In this document: piece after piece, positions 8,290-18,503 of the stretch
Layout of the letters: the number at the start of each line of letters is the position of its first letter
Position numbering within the stretch: position 1 is the first letter of the stretch
NCBI GenBank assembly: GCA_019751915.1
Contig: JAIEMS010000006.1
Span: 1-64,000 of the forward strand
Length of the DNA: 64,000 bases
From: Burkholderiaceae bacterium
GTDB lineage: Bacteria > Pseudomonadota > Gammaproteobacteria > Burkholderiales > Burkholderiaceae_C
Direction: 5' to 3'
Position numbers and translations under genes: made by a program
Notes under the pieces: model-generated
Seen by the model: the letters and a program-made list of their open reading frames with translations, nothing else
The model's database searches: none
What the model was told of the DNA's origin: nothing

Positions 8290-9819
8290 ATGGCGGAACG
8301 ATTACCCTCCGATATTGCGCGTGACACCCTTAAGCAATTGGCTATTCGCCGGTTGCCGCCCACGCCAGAAAATTACCAAACGCTGTACGACGAAATCGCT
8401 GGAGTTCGCTCGCCCGGGCTTTTTCCCGATGGGCCATTTCGGAACATTTTGCGCATTATTCCCGGTCAAACCCCGACCCAAAAACGATTGCTTGGATTGT
8501 TTGAGGCCGCAGTAGCGCAGCGCGACTGGGTCGCTGTGCAAAATGTGCTGATTGGGTACGCCAAGCTTGGCTTTAACACCACCGATCCCCATGCAGGCGA
8601 GGCGCGGGCGGTGGCTGCGCCGGTCATTTTGCCTGATGAACTGGCCGAGCAATTGGCCCGTTTGATTGAGAACACCACCGCCGCTTTGAACAGCGATGAC
8701 GCGCGCTTGCATTTGCAAAGTACTCAGTTGCTACAGTTTTTGCGCCAACCTGCACCACCGGCCAGCACCTTGCAGTTGATGCTGTCGAACTTTAACTACC
8801 GGGTCTCTTTTGCCGCCGAAGACCAAGCGGCCATTTGCACCACGCTGCTGGAGTTGCTGCACATGGTGTTCGAGAACATTGTGGCACTCAGTGCAGACGA
8901 CCGTTGGCTGCATGGTCAAGCCGAGGCTTTGGTGTCCGCTTCGGCGCATCCACTGACTTTGCGCCGTCTGGACGATGTGCGCTTGCGGCTCAAAGATGTC
9001 ATTTTTAAGCAAACTGAGGCCAAGGGGCGCATGGTCGAGGCCCAAGAGCAGATGAAAGCAATGCTCGCGACCTTTATTGGCCGTTTGTCGTCCTTTACTG
9101 AAACCAGCGGTGGCTACCAAGACCTGATGGAGCGCTGTGCCGATCAAATCGGCAAAGCAGCCACGCTCAATGAGATGGCCCCGGTGCTACAAGAGGTCAT
9201 GGGCGCTACGCGCTCGATGGCCCTCGATAGCCGCATGGCCCGTGATGAGCTGAGCGATTTGCGCGACCGCACCGAACAAAAACAGGCGGAAATGCTGCGC
9301 TTGCAGCAGGAACTCGACCACGCCAGCGCTCAAGCGCGCCACGATCCTTTGACAGGTTCGCTCAATCGCAAGGGTTTAGACGAGGTGATGGAGCGCGAAA
9401 TGGCCCGCGCTCTGCGCACCGACACGCCGCTGTGCATATCGCTGCTGGATGTAGACAACTTTAAGCAAATCAATGACCGCCTCGGCCACGAAGCCGGTGA
9501 TGCAGCGCTGGTGCATTTGGCCGATGTGGTGCGCTCGGTAATGCGTCCGCAAGACATGCTGGCCCGCTACGGCGGCGAGGAGTTTGTTCTGGTGTTGCCC
9601 AGCACCCCGCTCGCTCAGGGCATCGAGGCCATGCAGCGCTTGCAGCGTGAGCTGACGCGGCGTTTTTTCTTGCGCGAAAACGAAAAAGTGCTCATCACCT
9701 TCAGTGCTGGGGTGGCCCAAGTGACCGCTGAGGAAACCAGCAGCGAAACCATCCGCCGTGCTGACCAAGGGATGTATCTGGCCAAACGTTCAGGCAAAAA
9801 CCGGGTGATGGCTGCCTGA
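8290..9819 (+). CDS. diguanylate cyclase (GGDEF domain)
   Basis: RHDPLTGSLNRKGLDEVMERE...LLDVDNFKQINDRLGHEAGD...RYGGEEFVLVLP (GGEEF). Confidence 0.95.
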   Translation: MAERLPSDIARDTLKQLAIRRLPPTPENYQTLYDEIAGVRSPGLFPDGPFRNILRIIPGQTPTQKRLLGLFEAAVAQRDWVAVQNVLIGYAKLGFNTTDPHAGEARAVAAPVILPDELAEQLARLIENTTAALNSDDARLHLQSTQLLQFLRQPAPPASTLQLMLSNFNYRVSFAAEDQAAICTTLLELLHMVFENIVALSADDRWLHGQAEALVSASAHPLTLRRLDDVRLRLKDVIFKQTEAKGRMVEAQEQMKAMLATFIGRLSSFTETSGGYQDLMERCADQIGKAATLNEMAPVLQEVMGATRSMALDSRMARDELSDLRDRTEQKQAEMLRLQQELDHASAQARHDPLTGSLNRKGLDEVMEREMARALRTDTPLCISLLDVDNFKQINDRLGHEAGDAALVHLADVVRSVMRPQDMLARYGGEEFVLVLPSTPLAQGIEAMQRLQRELTRRFFLRENEKVLITFSAGVAQVTAEETSSETIRRADQGMYLAKRSGKNRVMAA

Positions 9820-9838
9820 ACGCCCGTGCCATTGGTGG

Positions 9839-11122
9839 TTAAACCTGATCGAGGGCTTGGGCCAAGTCGGCTTGCAGATCGTCGATGTGCTCAATGCCCA
9901 CCGACAAACGCACCATGTTTTCGCTCACGCCTGCTTTTGCCAGTTCTTGTGGGTTGAGTTGGCGGTGCGTGGTCGAGGCCGGGTGTGTTGCCAGCGATTT
10001 GGCATCGCCAATATTGACCAGTCGTGTGAACAATTGCAGTGCGTCCAAGAAGCGCGCCCCGGCTGCACGGGGGTCTGCATCGCTGGTCTTGAGGCCAAAC
10101 GACAAAATCCCCGAGGCACGCCCGCCCATTTGGCGCTGCACCAGCGCGTGGTCTGCGTGGTTGGGCAGGCCTGCGTAACGCACCCATTCGACCTTGGGGT
10201 GTGTTTCGAGGTAGCGCGCCAGCGCCAGCGTGTTGTCGCAGATGCGGTCCATGCGCAGGGGCAGGGTTTCGATGCCTTGCAGCGTTGTCCATGCGTTGAA
10301 TGGCGACAGTGCAGCGCCCATGTTGCGCAGTGGCACGACGCGAGCGCGGCCAATGTAGGCGGCAGCACCCAGAGCTTCGGTATAGACCACGCCGTGGTAG
10401 CTGACATCAGGCTCGTTCAGGCGCTTAAAGCGCGTTTTGTGCTCGGCCCAAGGGAATTTGCCGCTATCGACAATCACGCCGCCAATGCTGTTGCCATGGC
10501 CATTCATGTATTTGGTCAGGGCGTGAACCACGATGTCTGCGCCGTGCTCGATGGGGCGAAACAGGTAGGGGCTGGGCACGGTGTTATCGACAATCAGCGG
10601 CACGCCGTGGGCATGCGCTACTTGGGCCAGTGCCGCGATGTCGGTGACGTTGCCCAGCGGGTTGCCGATAGATTCACAAAACACGGCCTTGGTGCGTTCG
10701 TCGATCAGGGCCGCGAAGCTGGCCGGGTCGCGTGGGTCGGCAAAGCGCACCTCGATGCCTTGCTGTGGGAAGGTGTGGGCAAACAGGTTGTAGGTGCCAC
10801 CGTACAGTGTGCTGGCCGAGACGATGTTGTCGCCAGTTTCGGCAATGGTTTGGATGGCCGCTGTGATGGCTGCCATGCCCGATGCCACGGCCAGCGCCGC
10901 AACGCCGCCTTCTAGCGCTGCCACGCGCTTTTCGAGCACATCGGTGGTCGGGTTCATGATGCGGGTGTAGATGTTGCCCGCAACCTTCAGGTCAAACAGG
11001 TCAGCGCCGTGCTGGGCGCTGTCAAAAGCGTAAGCCACGGTTTGGTACAGCGGCACGGCTGCTGATTTGGTGGTGGGGTCGATCTCGTAGCCAGCGTGGA
11101 CGGCAAGGGTTTCGATTTTCAT
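9839..11122 (-). CDS. metY: O-acetylhomoserine aminocarboxypropyltransferase/cysteine synthase
   Basis: MKIETLAVHAGYEIDPTTKSAAVPLYQTVAYAFDSAQHGADLFDLKVAGNIYTRIMNPTTDVLEKRVAALEGG; MetY/OAH sulfhydrylase. Confidence 0.92.
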   Translation of the reverse strand: MKIETLAVHAGYEIDPTTKSAAVPLYQTVAYAFDSAQHGADLFDLKVAGNIYTRIMNPTTDVLEKRVAALEGGVAALAVASGMAAITAAIQTIAETGDNIVSASTLYGGTYNLFAHTFPQQGIEVRFADPRDPASFAALIDERTKAVFCESIGNPLGNVTDIAALAQVAHAHGVPLIVDNTVPSPYLFRPIEHGADIVVHALTKYMNGHGNSIGGVIVDSGKFPWAEHKTRFKRLNEPDVSYHGVVYTEALGAAAYIGRARVVPLRNMGAALSPFNAWTTLQGIETLPLRMDRICDNTLALARYLETHPKVEWVRYAGLPNHADHALVQRQMGGRASGILSFGLKTSDADPRAAGARFLDALQLFTRLVNIGDAKSLATHPASTTHRQLNPQELAKAGVSENMVRLSVGIEHIDDLQADLAQALDQV

Positions 11123-11291
11123 CAGGTTTGTCTTTCTGCAAGGGGGTAAAAGGGCAGCGCTGCTGCGCTCTGGAGGGCATTTTTGCAGCACTATGGCCCA
11201 AGGTGAACCAATTGTTCGCTATGTGCTTATATTTTGTTTTGTGCAAAGTGCGCGGGTCGGCTGTAGAAGGCTGTTGGCGCAGAATTTTTAA

Positions 11292-11350
11292 TAAAAAATG
11301 CCTGTAGCGCTTATGCAGCAACTGTTTGTAGCTATTAAATAGATAGCACT
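11292..11350 (+). repeat. Dispersed double-dyad repeat, copy 2
   Basis: AAAAATGCCTGTAGCGCTTATGCAGCAACTGTTTGTAGCTATTAAATAGATAGCAC. Confidence 0.75.
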
Positions 11351-13362
11351 CAATGGGTGCGTGCCGGTTTTTGGGGCCGTGTGCGATAGAACTGTACCGG
11401 CTGCTCTGGTGTTTGTGGCAGCGGTTGTTGCAAAACGGAGCGCTTGATTTTGCCCACGACGTGCATCTCGCAGGGCTTGCAGTCAAAGCGCAGGGTCAGT
11501 TTTTCTTTGCCGTTGATGAGGTGCAGCGGCTCGGCCTTGATGGTGCCCTTGACACCAATCACGTCCTTGGCTTGTTTGGGGCACAGGCTCATGCTGTAGC
11601 GCACGCAGTGCTTGGTGATCATCAGGCTGACTTCACCCTCTTCTTCTTGGCTCTCGTAGGCAGCGGCAATCACCTTGACACCGTGGCGGGCATAAAAGTC
11701 GCGCGCCTTGTGGTTAAAGACGTTGGCAAGATAGGTCAGGGTGTCGTCGGGGTAGGGCGTGGGCGGTTGCACGGGCTGGGCACGGGGCAAGCGCTGCAAG
11801 CCTTGCGTGCGTGCTGTTTCGAGCTGGGCTACTGCGTCGCGGCGCAAGGCATTGAGCACCGATGCAGGCACAAACCAAGGCCGCGATAGCTGCAAACTGA
11901 TGTCGATTACTTCAAAAATAGTAGCGCCGAAACGGCCCAGTTGCTCGCGCAGCGCCGCTTCTGCCTTGAAGGTATCGTCGGCCCCTTGCAGGGTGTGGGC
12001 GATGCTGGCTTGGGCGCTAAAGCCATCTTCGTCGGTCAGGGTCAGCAGCAGGCCTTCGGGCCGGTCTGACAGTTGCAGCCAAACGCCAATGCGCCGATCG
12101 CTGGATTTTTTATCGAGGCTACGAACCCAGTCCATATCGCGGTTGCGATTGACCTCGGTGCCCTTGCGCAGGTCTGTCAAGTCCTCCAACGGGTCTTTGG
12201 GGAACACGCGCCACTGCGTGGTGCTGCGCGGCGTGGCCCGTTCAGCACGGTTGATGGCCAAGCCGACCAGCTCTTTTTGCAGGTTGTAGTAGCACAGACC
12301 GTCGCCGTTGTGCAGCACTGTGTCGGGGTTGCTGACTTCGAGTTCGACAAAATCAGGGCCGATTTTTGTTACCCAGCCAATGGCTTGGCCGGGATTTTTC
12401 GGCGAATCAAAAGCACCGATGTCCTCTTTGCGGCCATTGACAAAATAATCGGTAAATTCGCGATTAAAGTTTTGCAACGGGTCGGGTGTGAACGTAAAGC
12501 GGGTCTGACCGCTTGATGCTCGGGCCAGTGGACTGCCCGAGAACTCGCCTTGTTCAATGATTTCGTCCAGCAGCGTGCGGTAGTGGGCTGTGATGTTCTT
12601 GACGTAGGCCATATCCTTGTAGCGGCCTTCGATTTTGAAGCTGCGTACCCCGGCCTGAATCAGCGCGCGCAGGTTGTCGCTCTGGTTGTTGTCCTTCATC
12701 GACAGCACGTGCTTGTCATGGGCAATAAAGCGCCCGGTGTCGTCGGTCACTTGGTAAGGCAAGCGGCAGGCTTGGCTGCAATCGCCCCGGTTGGCGCTGC
12801 GCCCGGTGTGGGCGTGGCTGATAAAACACTGGCCGCTGTAGGCCACGCACAGCGCACCGTGGATAAAAAATTCGATATTGCAGCGCTCGGGATCGGTGGC
12901 CGCGCGAATGGCGGCAATTTGCTGCACCGTCAGTTCGCGGGCCAAGACGATTTGCGACAAGCCCGCATCTTGCAAAAAGCGGGCTTTTTCCGGGGTGCGG
13001 ATGTCGGTTTGGGTGCTGGCGTGCAACTGAATGGGCGGCAAGTCCAGCTCCAGCAGGCCCATGTCTTGGATGATCAGGGCATCGGCCCCGGCGTTGTACA
13101 CCTGCCAAGCCATTTGGCGGGCACCTTCTAGCTCATCGTCGCGCAAGATGGTGTTGAGCGTGACAAAAATCCGGCTGCGAAAGCGGTGTGCGTGTGCTAT
13201 GAGGCGCTCAAGGCCGCGCAAATCGTTGCCAGCGCTGGCGCGTGCGCCAAAAGCCGGCCCGCCGATATAGACCGCATCGGCACCGTGGTTGATGGCTTCA
13301 ATGCCAATATCGGCATCGCGCGCAGGAGAGAGGAGTTCGAGTTGGTGGGGCAGCAAGGACAT
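11350..13362 (-). CDS. U32 family peptidase / tRNA hydroxylation protein (YegQ/TrhP-like)
   Basis: MSLLPHQLELLSPARDADIGIEAINHGADAVYIGGPAFGARA... and EFFIHGALCVAYSGQCFISHAHTGRSANRGDCSQACR; U32 signature. Confidence 0.9.
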   Translation of the reverse strand: MSLLPHQLELLSPARDADIGIEAINHGADAVYIGGPAFGARASAGNDLRGLERLIAHAHRFRSRIFVTLNTILRDDELEGARQMAWQVYNAGADALIIQDMGLLELDLPPIQLHASTQTDIRTPEKARFLQDAGLSQIVLARELTVQQIAAIRAATDPERCNIEFFIHGALCVAYSGQCFISHAHTGRSANRGDCSQACRLPYQVTDDTGRFIAHDKHVLSMKDNNQSDNLRALIQAGVRSFKIEGRYKDMAYVKNITAHYRTLLDEIIEQGEFSGSPLARASSGQTRFTFTPDPLQNFNREFTDYFVNGRKEDIGAFDSPKNPGQAIGWVTKIGPDFVELEVSNPDTVLHNGDGLCYYNLQKELVGLAINRAERATPRSTTQWRVFPKDPLEDLTDLRKGTEVNRNRDMDWVRSLDKKSSDRRIGVWLQLSDRPEGLLLTLTDEDGFSAQASIAHTLQGADDTFKAEAALREQLGRFGATIFEVIDISLQLSRPWFVPASVLNALRRDAVAQLETARTQGLQRLPRAQPVQPPTPYPDDTLTYLANVFNHKARDFYARHGVKVIAAAYESQEEEGEVSLMITKHCVRYSMSLCPKQAKDVIGVKGTIKAEPLHLINGKEKLTLRFDCKPCEMHVVGKIKRSVLQQPLPQTPEQPVQFYRTRPQKPARTH

Positions 13363-13455
13363 GCGGGCGATTATCCTGCGCCAATTCCCACAGCTTGCGG
13401 TGGCTATCCCCTTTTGTTACATCTGGCATGGTCACTTCCACGATAGCATCAGGGG

Positions 13456-13803
13456 ATGTTCAGGGCAGCAGAAAAATTTTTCCATATGCCGCTGTACAAG
13501 CCGGGTACGGTGGTGGTGTGGCGTGCGACAAAACAAATTGTCAGCCACATCATGTTGCGGCGTAACGAGTTGTGGGTCTATTTGACACAGCGCGCGGAGC
13601 CCGTGCGCCCGGAAGAATTGCAACTCAAGCCCACCGTCCTTTCTACGGTGCGCCAGCCTGAGCGTCCCCGATTGCACGCACCGGTCAAACGCGTTGTGTT
13701 GCCGCCGCCTGTGTCATCGGCTGTCCGAGTCGTACCGGGCGTGCAGCTGTCCAGTCTGATGGAAACTCCACCGCCGCCGCTGGAAACAACACCACCACCG
13801 TAG
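13456..13803 (+). CDS. hypothetical protein, proline-rich C-terminus
   Basis: 115-aa ORF filling the space between yegQ-like and psd; its 3' end overlaps the 3' end of psd on the opposite strand by about 119 bp. Confidence 0.5.
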   Translation: MFRAAEKFFHMPLYKPGTVVVWRATKQIVSHIMLRRNELWVYLTQRAEPVRPEELQLKPTVLSTVRQPERPRLHAPVKRVVLPPPVSSAVRVVPGVQLSSLMETPPPPLETTPPP

Positions 13804-14545
13804 AGCCAAGCAAGAATCGGCCCATTTCTTCGCCTTGGCGCAGTGCAATGTTTTGGTCTTGGTAGTCCCATTGGCGCAGTACGCCCGGTCGGGGCGGATT
13901 AACCAGTCCGTGCCACACCGTAGCCATGCTGCCGACGATGGTGGCTCCGACCAGAACCATCACAAACGGCCCGTGGGCACCATCGAAAACACAAACCACC
14001 CGTTCGTTGCGGGCAAACAGTCCGGGAACGCCACGCGCTGTGGTCGGATTGACCGAAAACAGCGCACCGGGGACGTGAGCCATGCGCCGCAACCGGCCAG
14101 CGCAGGGCATGTGGATGCGGTGGTAGTCGCGTGGACTGAGGTAAATGGTGGCGAAATGCCCGTTCTCGAACTGTGCAGCCAAGGCAGCATCGCCCCCGAG
14201 CAGCGCTGTGGTCGAATAGTGGTGGCCTTTGGCCTGAAAAATTTGATTGCCCTCAATCGGCCCCAATTGGCTGATGGCTCCATCGACCGGACAAATCCAG
14301 TCGGCTGCGGCCAGCGGCCTTGCACCGGGGCGCAAGGAGCGGGTGAAAAAGTCGTTAAAACTGGCGTAGCTAGCGATGTCAGGATTGGCCGCCTCGCTCA
14401 TGTCCACGCCATAGCGGGCAACAAAGCGGCGAATCAGGGCGGTGGTGAGCGCACCCGCGCGTGCCGAAGCGACACGACCTGCAAAGGTGGTCAGGGCACG
14501 CTTGGGCAAAAGGTATTGCGGCAGTACAGCAAGGCGGTCGGACAC
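13685..14545 (-). CDS. psd: phosphatidylserine decarboxylase
   Basis: YLSPRDYHRIHMPCAGRL and GRFLLGSTVVVLFPAAA (LGST processing motif). Confidence 0.93.
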   Translation of the reverse strand: MSDRLAVLPQYLLPKRALTTFAGRVASARAGALTTALIRRFVARYGVDMSEAANPDIASYASFNDFFTRSLRPGARPLAAADWICPVDGAISQLGPIEGNQIFQAKGHHYSTTALLGGDAALAAQFENGHFATIYLSPRDYHRIHMPCAGRLRRMAHVPGALFSVNPTTARGVPGLFARNERVVCVFDGAHGPFVMVLVGATIVGSMATVWHGLVNPPRPGVLRQWDYQDQNIALRQGEEMGRFLLGSTVVVLFPAAAVEFPSDWTAARPVRLGQPMTQAAATQRV

Positions 14546-14889
14546 GGCGTGAAGTGGGGTAGTGGCGGGATCGGGTCATTCTATCGACCCCCATGGCCCA
14601 AAATAGAGCACATAGCGCCCGATGGTATTCGGGCTGTGCGCCTTGGTCATTGGTGCTGGTAGGCGTTTTTGCTGTGGCAGGCTACAATGGGCGTGCTCAT
14701 GCACAGTGCTTCGCCTGTCCATTGACGCCGTCTCCCCCGGCCCTCTTTCCGACCTGCGCCCCGGGTGCAGCGACTCCCACAGCCCGCCACGCACAGAGCG
14801 TTGAGCCCCCGATGGGGCTTTGCCGCTTTGGGAGTGCGCGACTCACACAGGCGCCGAGCACGGATTTATTTGTTTTTACGAGATTGAAC

Positions 14890-15138
14890 ATGGCCAAAGA
14901 AGAATTGATTGAAATGCAAGGCAGCGTCACGGAAGTGCTGCCCGACTCGCGTTTTCGCGTAACGTTGGAAAACGGTCACCAGCTGATCGCCTACACCGGC
15001 GGAAAAATGCGCAAGCACCACATCCGCATCTTGGCCGGCGACAAAGTGTCGCTGGAGATGTCGCCATACGACCTGAGTAAAGGCCGCATCACCTTCCGCC
15101 ATTTGGCCGGTCGTGGCCCCGGCCCTAGCAGCCGTTAA
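14890..15138 (+). CDS. infA: translation initiation factor IF-1 (C-terminally extended)
   Basis: [82 protein letters not shown]. Confidence 0.96.
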   Translation: MAKEELIEMQGSVTEVLPDSRFRVTLENGHQLIAYTGGKMRKHHIRILAGDKVSLEMSPYDLSKGRITFRHLAGRGPGPSSR

Positions 15139-15194
15139 ATATTTTTGGCAGATTTTCTAAAACAACGATTTTTTCGTATTAGAATACATGCTGT

Positions 15195-15271
15195 CGGAGC
15201 GTAGCGCAGCCTGGTAGCGCATCTGCTTTGGGAGCAGAGGGTCGCGAGTTCGAATCCCGCCGCTCCGACCA
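15195..15271 (+). tRNA. tRNA-Pro (anticodon TGG)
   Basis: CGGAGCGTAGCGCAGCCTGGTAGCGCATCTGCTTTGGGAGCAGAGGGTCGCGAGTTCGAATCCCGCCGCTCCGACCA; folds as a cloverleaf with encoded CCA. Confidence 0.97.
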
Positions 15272-15278
15272 TAGATTA

Positions 15279-15315
15279 TAAGGGTTCCAAGGTTTTTCCT
15301 TGGAACCCTTTTGTC
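15279..15315 (+). terminator. Terminator after tRNA-Pro
   Basis: AAGGGTTCCAAGGTTTTTCCTTGGAACCCTTTTG; perfect inverted repeat with a T-rich 3' end. Confidence 0.85.
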
Positions 15316-15340
15316 TAACAGAAACCCCATTGTCTAACGG

Positions 15341-15768
15341 CTATCGCGCTGCCCCCGTCTTTATTGCGGTTTTGTGGCGCACATAATCGGCTGTTTGAGA
15401 CTGTGTTGAGTGTGCTCCCATCCTTTGAGCATCCACAATCCCCCGTAACCTGTCTACATCCGTCAGGGCCTTGCTGCGCAGATCATGAAAATGGCTGTCT
15501 GGTATGCCAGTCGGTTGGTCGCATCATTGGCCTGCATTTTTTTGCTGTGCTGACTACCAACGTTTCACAGCCAATCGGCAATCAACCGGGGCATTGCGTC
15601 TTGGACAACTTCGGAAGTTTCTAGGTCTTCCAGTGCTCGGTACCGGCTTGGTGGGCCGTCTTTTATGCCGTACAAACGGGTTCATTCGCTTTTTTTACCA
15701 ATGGCACCAACGTGCCAATAGGCACCATTTTTGAGGTACACCTGCTTGGGCAGGTCGCGGGGTTTCAT
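15341..15768 (-). pseudogene. Degraded tyrosine recombinase / phage integrase
   Basis: Minus strand N-terminal piece MKPRDLPKQVYLKNGAYWHVGAIGKKSE*TRLYGIKDGPPSRYRALEDLETSEVVQDAMPRLIADWL*; C-terminal piece GIPDSHFHDLRSKALTDVDRLRGIVDAQRMGAHSTQSQTADYVRHK. The catalytic middle is missing. Confidence 0.75.
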
Positions 15769-15992
15769 TTGGGTGTAAGCACTTTGGGGCTTTCAATGGG
15801 TCTCCGGTGGTTAGGCGGTAGCGGTGTTCGCCGTAATGCGGGCGGCTTTTCGGTGCGGCTTGCACTTGGGATTCTTCCACGGAAGCACGGGGTTTTTCCT
15901 GCATCTTTGCTTGCTCCTCTGCGTTGTCGTTTGTTCCGGTGTTGTCCGGTTGTGCTGGCATTTGGGCCGGTGCGCAGGGGTAATTGTTGAAT

Positions 15993-16049
15993 TTTGTTGC
16001 TATTAATTTAGTAGCTAATAATGCTTTACAGACAGGCGCTAGAGCACGG
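15993..16049 (-). repeat. Dispersed double-dyad repeat, copy 3
   Basis: TTGCTATTAATTTAGTAGCTAATAATGCTTTACAGACAGGCGCTAGAGCAC. Confidence 0.75.
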
Positions 16050-16091
16050 TTTGATCTAAAAAATGTCAAATCAGGCTTCTAAAATGGCCCC

Positions 16092-17552
16092 ATGAGCCAA
16101 GCCACCATCCCCCCTGACCTGCACCGCCTCGGTTGCATTGAGGCCCTGCGCGCAGCCATCGGCGCTGAACACGTTTTGACCGATGGCGATTTGAGCACCT
16201 ACGAGCAAGACTGGCGCAGGCGCAGGCCGGGCAAAGCGCTGGCGGTGGTGCGCCCGGCCAGCACCGCCGACGTAGCGGCGCTGGTCAAAGTTTGTGCCCA
16301 AGCGGGTGCGCCCATCGTGGTGCAAGGGGGCAACACCAGTTTGTCGGTGGGATCAACGCCCGACGATTCGGGCCGCGAGGTGGTGCTGAGTCTGGCGCGC
16401 ATGAATGCCGTGCGCGCTTTGGATGCCGACAACCTCACGCTGACGGTCGAGGCGGGCTGCATCTTGCAAAACGTCCAGCAGGCAGCAGCCGATGCCGGAT
16501 TGTTGTTTCCGCTGTCATTGGCCTCTGAGGGCAGTTGCACCATTGGCGGCAACTTGGGTACCAATGCCGGTGGCACACAGGTGCTGCGCTATGGCAACAG
16601 CCGCGATGTGTGTTTGGGGCTGGAAGTGGTCACGGCGCAAGGCGAAGTTTGGGACGGTTTGCGCGGCTTGCGCAAAGACAACACCGGCTACGACCTGCGT
16701 GATGTGTTCATCGGCAGCGAAGGCACGCTGGGCATCATTACTGCTGCAACGCTCAAGCTGTTCCCCCAGCCTGCGGCGCAACTGACCGCATGGGCCAGCG
16801 TGCCCTCGATGGCGCAGGCCGTGGCTTTGCTGGGTTTGGCGCAGCAGCATTTGGGCGCTGGACTGACCGGCTTTGAGGTCATGGGCCGCTTTGCGCTGGA
16901 CTTGGTTCAAAAGCACCTGCCGCAGTTGCGCGTGCCTTTGCATGGGCAGCAAAATATGCCCTACAGCGTGTTGCTAGAAAACTCCGACAGCGAATCCCAA
17001 GACCACGCCCGCACCCGCTTGGAAGCCTTGCTCCAAACCGCGCTGCAAGCGGGCTGCATCACCGATGCGGTAGTGACCGAGAACCTGACGCAGGCGCGCC
17101 AGCTTTGGCAGGTGCGCGAAAGTATCCCGCTGGCCCAAGCCAGCGAAGGCCTGAACATCAAGCACGATATTTCGCTACCGATTTCACGCATCCCAGCGTT
17201 TGTGGAACACACCAGCGCCCTGCTAGAGCGCCACATCCCCGGCGTGCGTTTGGTCAATTTTGGGCATTTGGGCGATGGTAATTTGCATTTCAACGTGCAA
17301 GCGCCAGCGGGCAGCGATGCCAAAGCCTTCTTGCACGGTCAAGAAGCGCACGTCAATGCGTGGGTTTACGACGCTGTGGCCCAGTTTGGCGGCTCCTTTT
17401 CTGCCGAGCACGGCATTGGCGCGCTCAAGGCGGGGGCGCTGCAAAAGTACCAGTCACCGGTGGCGCTGCACATGATGCGGGCCATCAAGCAGGCCCTTGA
17501 CCCGCAAAATCTGTTCAATCCGGGGCGGGTGCTGTCGATTCAATCGCTATAA
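16092..17552 (+). CDS. FAD-binding oxidoreductase (GlcD/D-lactate dehydrogenase-like)
   Basis: [30 protein letters not shown]...[21 protein letters not shown]...[43 protein letters not shown]. Confidence 0.92.
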   Translation: MSQATIPPDLHRLGCIEALRAAIGAEHVLTDGDLSTYEQDWRRRRPGKALAVVRPASTADVAALVKVCAQAGAPIVVQGGNTSLSVGSTPDDSGREVVLSLARMNAVRALDADNLTLTVEAGCILQNVQQAAADAGLLFPLSLASEGSCTIGGNLGTNAGGTQVLRYGNSRDVCLGLEVVTAQGEVWDGLRGLRKDNTGYDLRDVFIGSEGTLGIITAATLKLFPQPAAQLTAWASVPSMAQAVALLGLAQQHLGAGLTGFEVMGRFALDLVQKHLPQLRVPLHGQQNMPYSVLLENSDSESQDHARTRLEALLQTALQAGCITDAVVTENLTQARQLWQVRESIPLAQASEGLNIKHDISLPISRIPAFVEHTSALLERHIPGVRLVNFGHLGDGNLHFNVQAPAGSDAKAFLHGQEAHVNAWVYDAVAQFGGSFSAEHGIGALKAGALQKYQSPVALHMMRAIKQALDPQNLFNPGRVLSIQSL

Positions 17553-17635
17553 AATCAACGGCTTCGCGCGCAGACCTTGCCGCAGCTTGCGTCTTTGAAA
17601 GGCGCTATTTTTTTGCCGCTTTGCGGACTTTTGCC

Positions 17636-18469
17636 ATGCCCTTGCGTCCGATCCGCTCCCAGTACGAAGACCTCATGCGCCATGTGTTCATCCACGGCGT
17701 GGACAAGGCCGACCGCACCGGTACTGGCACCAAAAGCGTGTTCGGTCACCAAATGCGCTTTGATCTGCGCGAGGGCTTTCCGCTGGTGACCACCAAGAAG
17801 GTGCATTTAAAGTCGATCATTGTCGAATTGCTGTGGTTTTTGACCGGTTCGAGCAACAACCGCTGGCTGCAAGAGCGCGGTGTTTCGATTTGGGACGAGT
17901 GGGCGCGTACCGATGGCGAGCTTGGCCCGGTGTATGGGGTGCAGTGGCGCAGCTGGCCCACGCCCGACGGCGGTCATATCGACCAAATCAGCCAAGTTGT
18001 GCAAACGCTCAAGACCAACCCCGACAGCCGCCGCATCATCGTCAGCGCTTGGAATGTGGCCGATCTGGACAAAATGGCACTCATGCCCTGCCACGCTTTG
18101 TTTCAGTTCTACGTTGCTCCAGCACCAACGCCGGGCGCACGCGCCACGCTCAGTTGCCAGCTCTACCAGCGCAGCGCCGACATCTTTTTGGGGGTGCCCT
18201 TCAACATTGCCAGCTATGCTCTGCTGACGCACATGGTGGCCCAGCAGTGCGACTTGGATGTGGGCGACTTCATCTGGACGGGCGGCGATTGCCACCTCTA
18301 CAGCAACCACAGCGAACAGGTACAAACGCAGCTGGCGCGCGCACCTTATGCCTACCCTACGCTGCACATCCAGCGCCGCCCCGACAGCTTGTTTGATTAC
18401 CAGTTGGAAGATTTCGAAGTACGCGAGTACCAACACCACCCGGCCATCAAAGCGCCGGTTGCGGTGTAA
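17636..18469 (+). CDS. thyA: thymidylate synthase
   Basis: [62 protein letters not shown]...[13 protein letters not shown]. Confidence 0.97.
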   Translation: MPLRPIRSQYEDLMRHVFIHGVDKADRTGTGTKSVFGHQMRFDLREGFPLVTTKKVHLKSIIVELLWFLTGSSNNRWLQERGVSIWDEWARTDGELGPVYGVQWRSWPTPDGGHIDQISQVVQTLKTNPDSRRIIVSAWNVADLDKMALMPCHALFQFYVAPAPTPGARATLSCQLYQRSADIFLGVPFNIASYALLTHMVAQQCDLDVGDFIWTGGDCHLYSNHSEQVQTQLARAPYAYPTLHIQRRPDSLFDYQLEDFEVREYQHHPAIKAPVAV

Positions 18470-18503
18470 TTTTTTTGTTTTAACCACACGACTGAGACCC
18501 ACC

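Noticed and set aside
9857-10915. 352-aa plus-strand ORF over metY
   Set aside because: Antisense shadow of a well-recognised O-acetylhomoserine sulfhydrylase gene.
15695-16069. 124-aa minus-strand ORF upstream of the integrase fossil
   Set aside because: Begins inside a repeat copy and runs into the decayed integrase region; no recognisable family, likely non-coding remnant.
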